Below are positions 7,139 to 8,300 of a stretch of DNA of 8,300 nt, piece by piece. The translations under genes and the position numbers were made by a program. The DNA comes from Chitinophagaceae bacterium (GTDB lineage Bacteria; Bacteroidota; Bacteroidia; Chitinophagales; Chitinophagaceae): contig CANGEZ010000076.1 in NCBI GenBank assembly GCA_947452875.1, positions 1-8,300 on the forward strand, in the 5' to 3' direction. Each line of letters opens with the position of its first letter. Position 1 is the first letter of the stretch. The notes beneath the pieces are model-generated. The model did no database searches. It had not been told where the DNA came from and saw only the letters and a program-made list of their open reading frames with translations.

Positions 7139-7711
7139 ATGAGCAACGAAATAAAACATGAATTTCAAATGAAACAATTTTTGATTTTCGTGTTTAAGTT
7201 CATCTTTTTATTTTTATTGTTTTATTACGGAACAAAAGCTGTGATAGCATTAAGCGCAACTGAAGGTCATTATTCATCATTCGTTGCAAATCATCTAGAT
7301 TATGTTAGCATGATAAAGCGTTCGTTGATTTGGGGCACTCGTTTACTGCTTTCTGTTTTCCATATCGATACCTATCAAGTAAATCCATTTATTGTCAGAA
7401 TTAAGGACGGCGTTGGAGTTAGAATTGCCCACGGATGCGTAGGGTATGGTGTGTATAGTTTTTGGTTGGCTTATGTTTTGGCTAACTCGTGGAAAATTAA
7501 AATGAAAATGAAATTCATTTTCGTTGGTTTGGTTTTGCTTTGGCTGATCAATGTGCTTCGGATAAGTTTGTTGCTCGTAACCATGCAAAATAACAAGCCA
7601 ATGCCTTTGGGCCTGAATCATCACACCTGGTTTAACATTGTTTCATATGTAGCTATATTTGCGATGATTTACGGTTTTGAAAGGAATACCGTAAAAGTTG
7701 AAAACAATTGA
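7139..7711 (+). CDS. Exosortase/archaeosortase-family transpeptidase-like membrane protein (compact, XrtY-like?)
   Basis: A 190-residue multi-pass membrane protein with hydrophobic segments near 13-34, 62-76, 97-115, 125-148 and 165-182. The exosortase triad is recognisable: C100 in AHGCVGYGVYSFWLAYVLAN, R141 in LINVLRISLLLV, and H161 or H162 in LNHHTWFNIVSYVAIFAMI. Known exosortases (EpsH/XrtA type) cut C-terminal sorting signals such as PEP-CTERM at the inner membrane and are found next to exopolysaccharide genes. Those are usually near 280 residues with about eight helices, so this is a reduced version, as is common for Bacteroidota subfamilies. The strong N-terminal hydrophobic run suggests no missing start. 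No target protein with a C-terminal tag occurs here. The sequence upstream (7101-7138) is very AT-rich without a clear promoter. Superfamily call is firm; the subfamily (XrtY) is inferred from gene neighbours. Confidence 0.86.
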   Translation: MSNEIKHEFQMKQFLIFVFKFIFLFLLFYYGTKAVIALSATEGHYSSFVANHLDYVSMIKRSLIWGTRLLLSVFHIDTYQVNPFIVRIKDGVGVRIAHGCVGYGVYSFWLAYVLANSWKIKMKMKFIFVGLVLLWLINVLRISLLLVTMQNNKPMPLGLNHHTWFNIVSYVAIFAMIYGFERNTVKVENN

Positions 7712-7738
7712 ACATAATTAATTATTATCCATTTTTTA

Positions 7739-8300
7739 ATGAGTAAAGAAAAAATAATTTTAGGAATAAACGCTTACCATGCCGACGCCTCCGCTGCCAT
7801 TTTTGTAGAAGGGAAAATGATAGCGGCCATTGAAGAAGAGCGCTTCACCAGAGTGAAGCATTGGTCGGGGTTTCCGGTAAAGGCCATTGAATTTTGTTTG
7901 AAAGAAGCCGGTATTGGAATAGAGCAGGTTGATTATTTCTGCATTGGCAGAGATCCCAAAGCGAAGTTTTTAAAAAAGATATTGTTTCTGTTGTCACATC
8001 CATTTGTTAGTTTGCCCGCCATCAAAGAAAGGTTTTCAAACAGTAAAAAAGTGGGTAGTATCGATCCCATTCTTTCAGCTCATTTTGGATTGCCACAGGA
8101 ACATTTCAAAGGAAAAATAAAGAATGTAGAACATCATATCAGTCATATTTCATCCGCTTTCTTCGCTTCTCCTTTTGATGAGTCGGCTTGTTTGTCGATA
8201 GATGGTTCGGGTGATTTTACAACTACCATGACTGCATTTGGAAAAGCGAATCATATTGAAGTCTTAGATTCTATTGATTTCCCTCATTCATTGGGATTGT
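7739..8300 (+). CDS. NodU/CmcH/TobZ-family carbamoyltransferase, 3'-truncated by window edge
   Basis: Translation from ATG 7739 stays open for 187 codons to the window end. Full-length relatives are about 550-600 residues, so roughly the first third is seen. Landmarks of the N-terminal Kae1/YgjD-like ATPase fold are ILGINAYHADASAAI (residues 7-21, H14 and D16), IEEERFTRVKHWSGFP (31-46), the metal-type histidine motif VEHHISHISSAFF (H132, H133, H136), and LSIDGSGDFTTT (D155, 19 residues after H136). Family members use carbamoyl phosphate and ATP, via carbamoyl-adenylate, to O-carbamoylate a sugar or similar hydroxyl. Here the likely target is a sugar of the surface glycan. The gene follows the exosortase by 27 bases. 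Its first ~150 bases are markedly richer in G+C than the rest of the window (63 of 120 bases at 7771-7890 by hand count). The C-terminal domain lies outside the window. Confidence 0.92.
   Translation, partial: MSKEKIILGINAYHADASAAIFVEGKMIAAIEEERFTRVKHWSGFPVKAIEFCLKEAGIGIEQVDYFCIGRDPKAKFLKKILFLLSHPFVSLPAIKERFSNSKKVGSIDPILSAHFGLPQEHFKGKIKNVEHHISHISSAFFASPFDESACLSIDGSGDFTTTMTAFGKANHIEVLDSIDFPHSLGL

Noticed and set aside
7504..7522. Perfect inverted repeat, GAAAATGAA / TTCATTTTC, with a one-base centre.
   Set aside because: It sits inside the exosortase coding sequence, is AT-rich and encodes a basic-to-hydrophobic turn. A one-base loop and no following T run argue against a hairpin terminator.
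7343..7624. Reverse-strand 93-codon open frame with an alternating His-Phe stretch.
   Set aside because: It is antisense to the exosortase triad region. The His-Phe repeat is just the complement of the KMKMK coding sequence.
7714..7725. 12-bp palindrome ATAATTAATTAT followed by TTTTTT at 7732-7737, considered as a terminator or operator between the exosortase and carbamoyltransferase genes.
   Set aside because: It contains only A and T, so the stem would be very weak, and such palindromes are expected by chance in AT-rich gaps.

Overview
All nine genes in this window lie on the + strand. They form one tightly packed surface-polysaccharide (exopolysaccharide, capsule or O-antigen-like) biosynthesis locus. 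By eye the DNA is AT-rich, start sites mostly lack Shine-Dalgarno sequences, and genes abut or overlap by a few bases. Together with a very short exosortase and this set of glycosyltransferases, that points to a member of the Bacteroidota. This assignment is an inference from style, and no taxonomic marker gene is present.

Layout: (1) 2-877, C-terminal part of a GT-B glycosyltransferase cut by the window edge. (2) 874-2052, complete GT4-type glycosyltransferase with an EX7E motif. (3) 2083-2958, GT11-like (alpha-1,2-fucosyltransferase-type) enzyme. (4) 2963-3700, FkbM-type methyltransferase with a TTG start. (5) 3760-4584, a second, clearly different FkbM-type methyltransferase. (6) 4584-5972, multi-pass Wzy/O-antigen-polymerase-like membrane protein. 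(7) 5982-7100, second complete GT4 glycosyltransferase. (8) 7139-7711, small exosortase/archaeosortase-family membrane protein with the Cys/Arg/His triad. (9) 7739 to the right edge, N-terminal part of a NodU/CmcH/TobZ-type carbamoyltransferase. Gaps are 4-59 bp and there is no gene-free stretch of even 100 bases. I see no RNA gene, mobile element, CRISPR array or convincing terminator.

Inferred joint role: the soluble glycosyltransferases build a repeat unit on a lipid carrier in the cytoplasm, probably including a deoxyhexose such as fucose. The FkbM enzymes and the carbamoyltransferase decorate it with methyl and carbamoyl groups, and the Wzy-like protein polymerises or transfers it outside the inner membrane. 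The unusual member is the exosortase, which in known systems cuts a C-terminal sorting tag and passes the protein to another partner. Its placement between glycan genes suggests that the locus couples a surface glycan to protein sorting, resembling the exosortase-Y type arrangement in Bacteroidota. No protein with an obvious sorting tag lies in the window, so the substrate must be encoded elsewhere.
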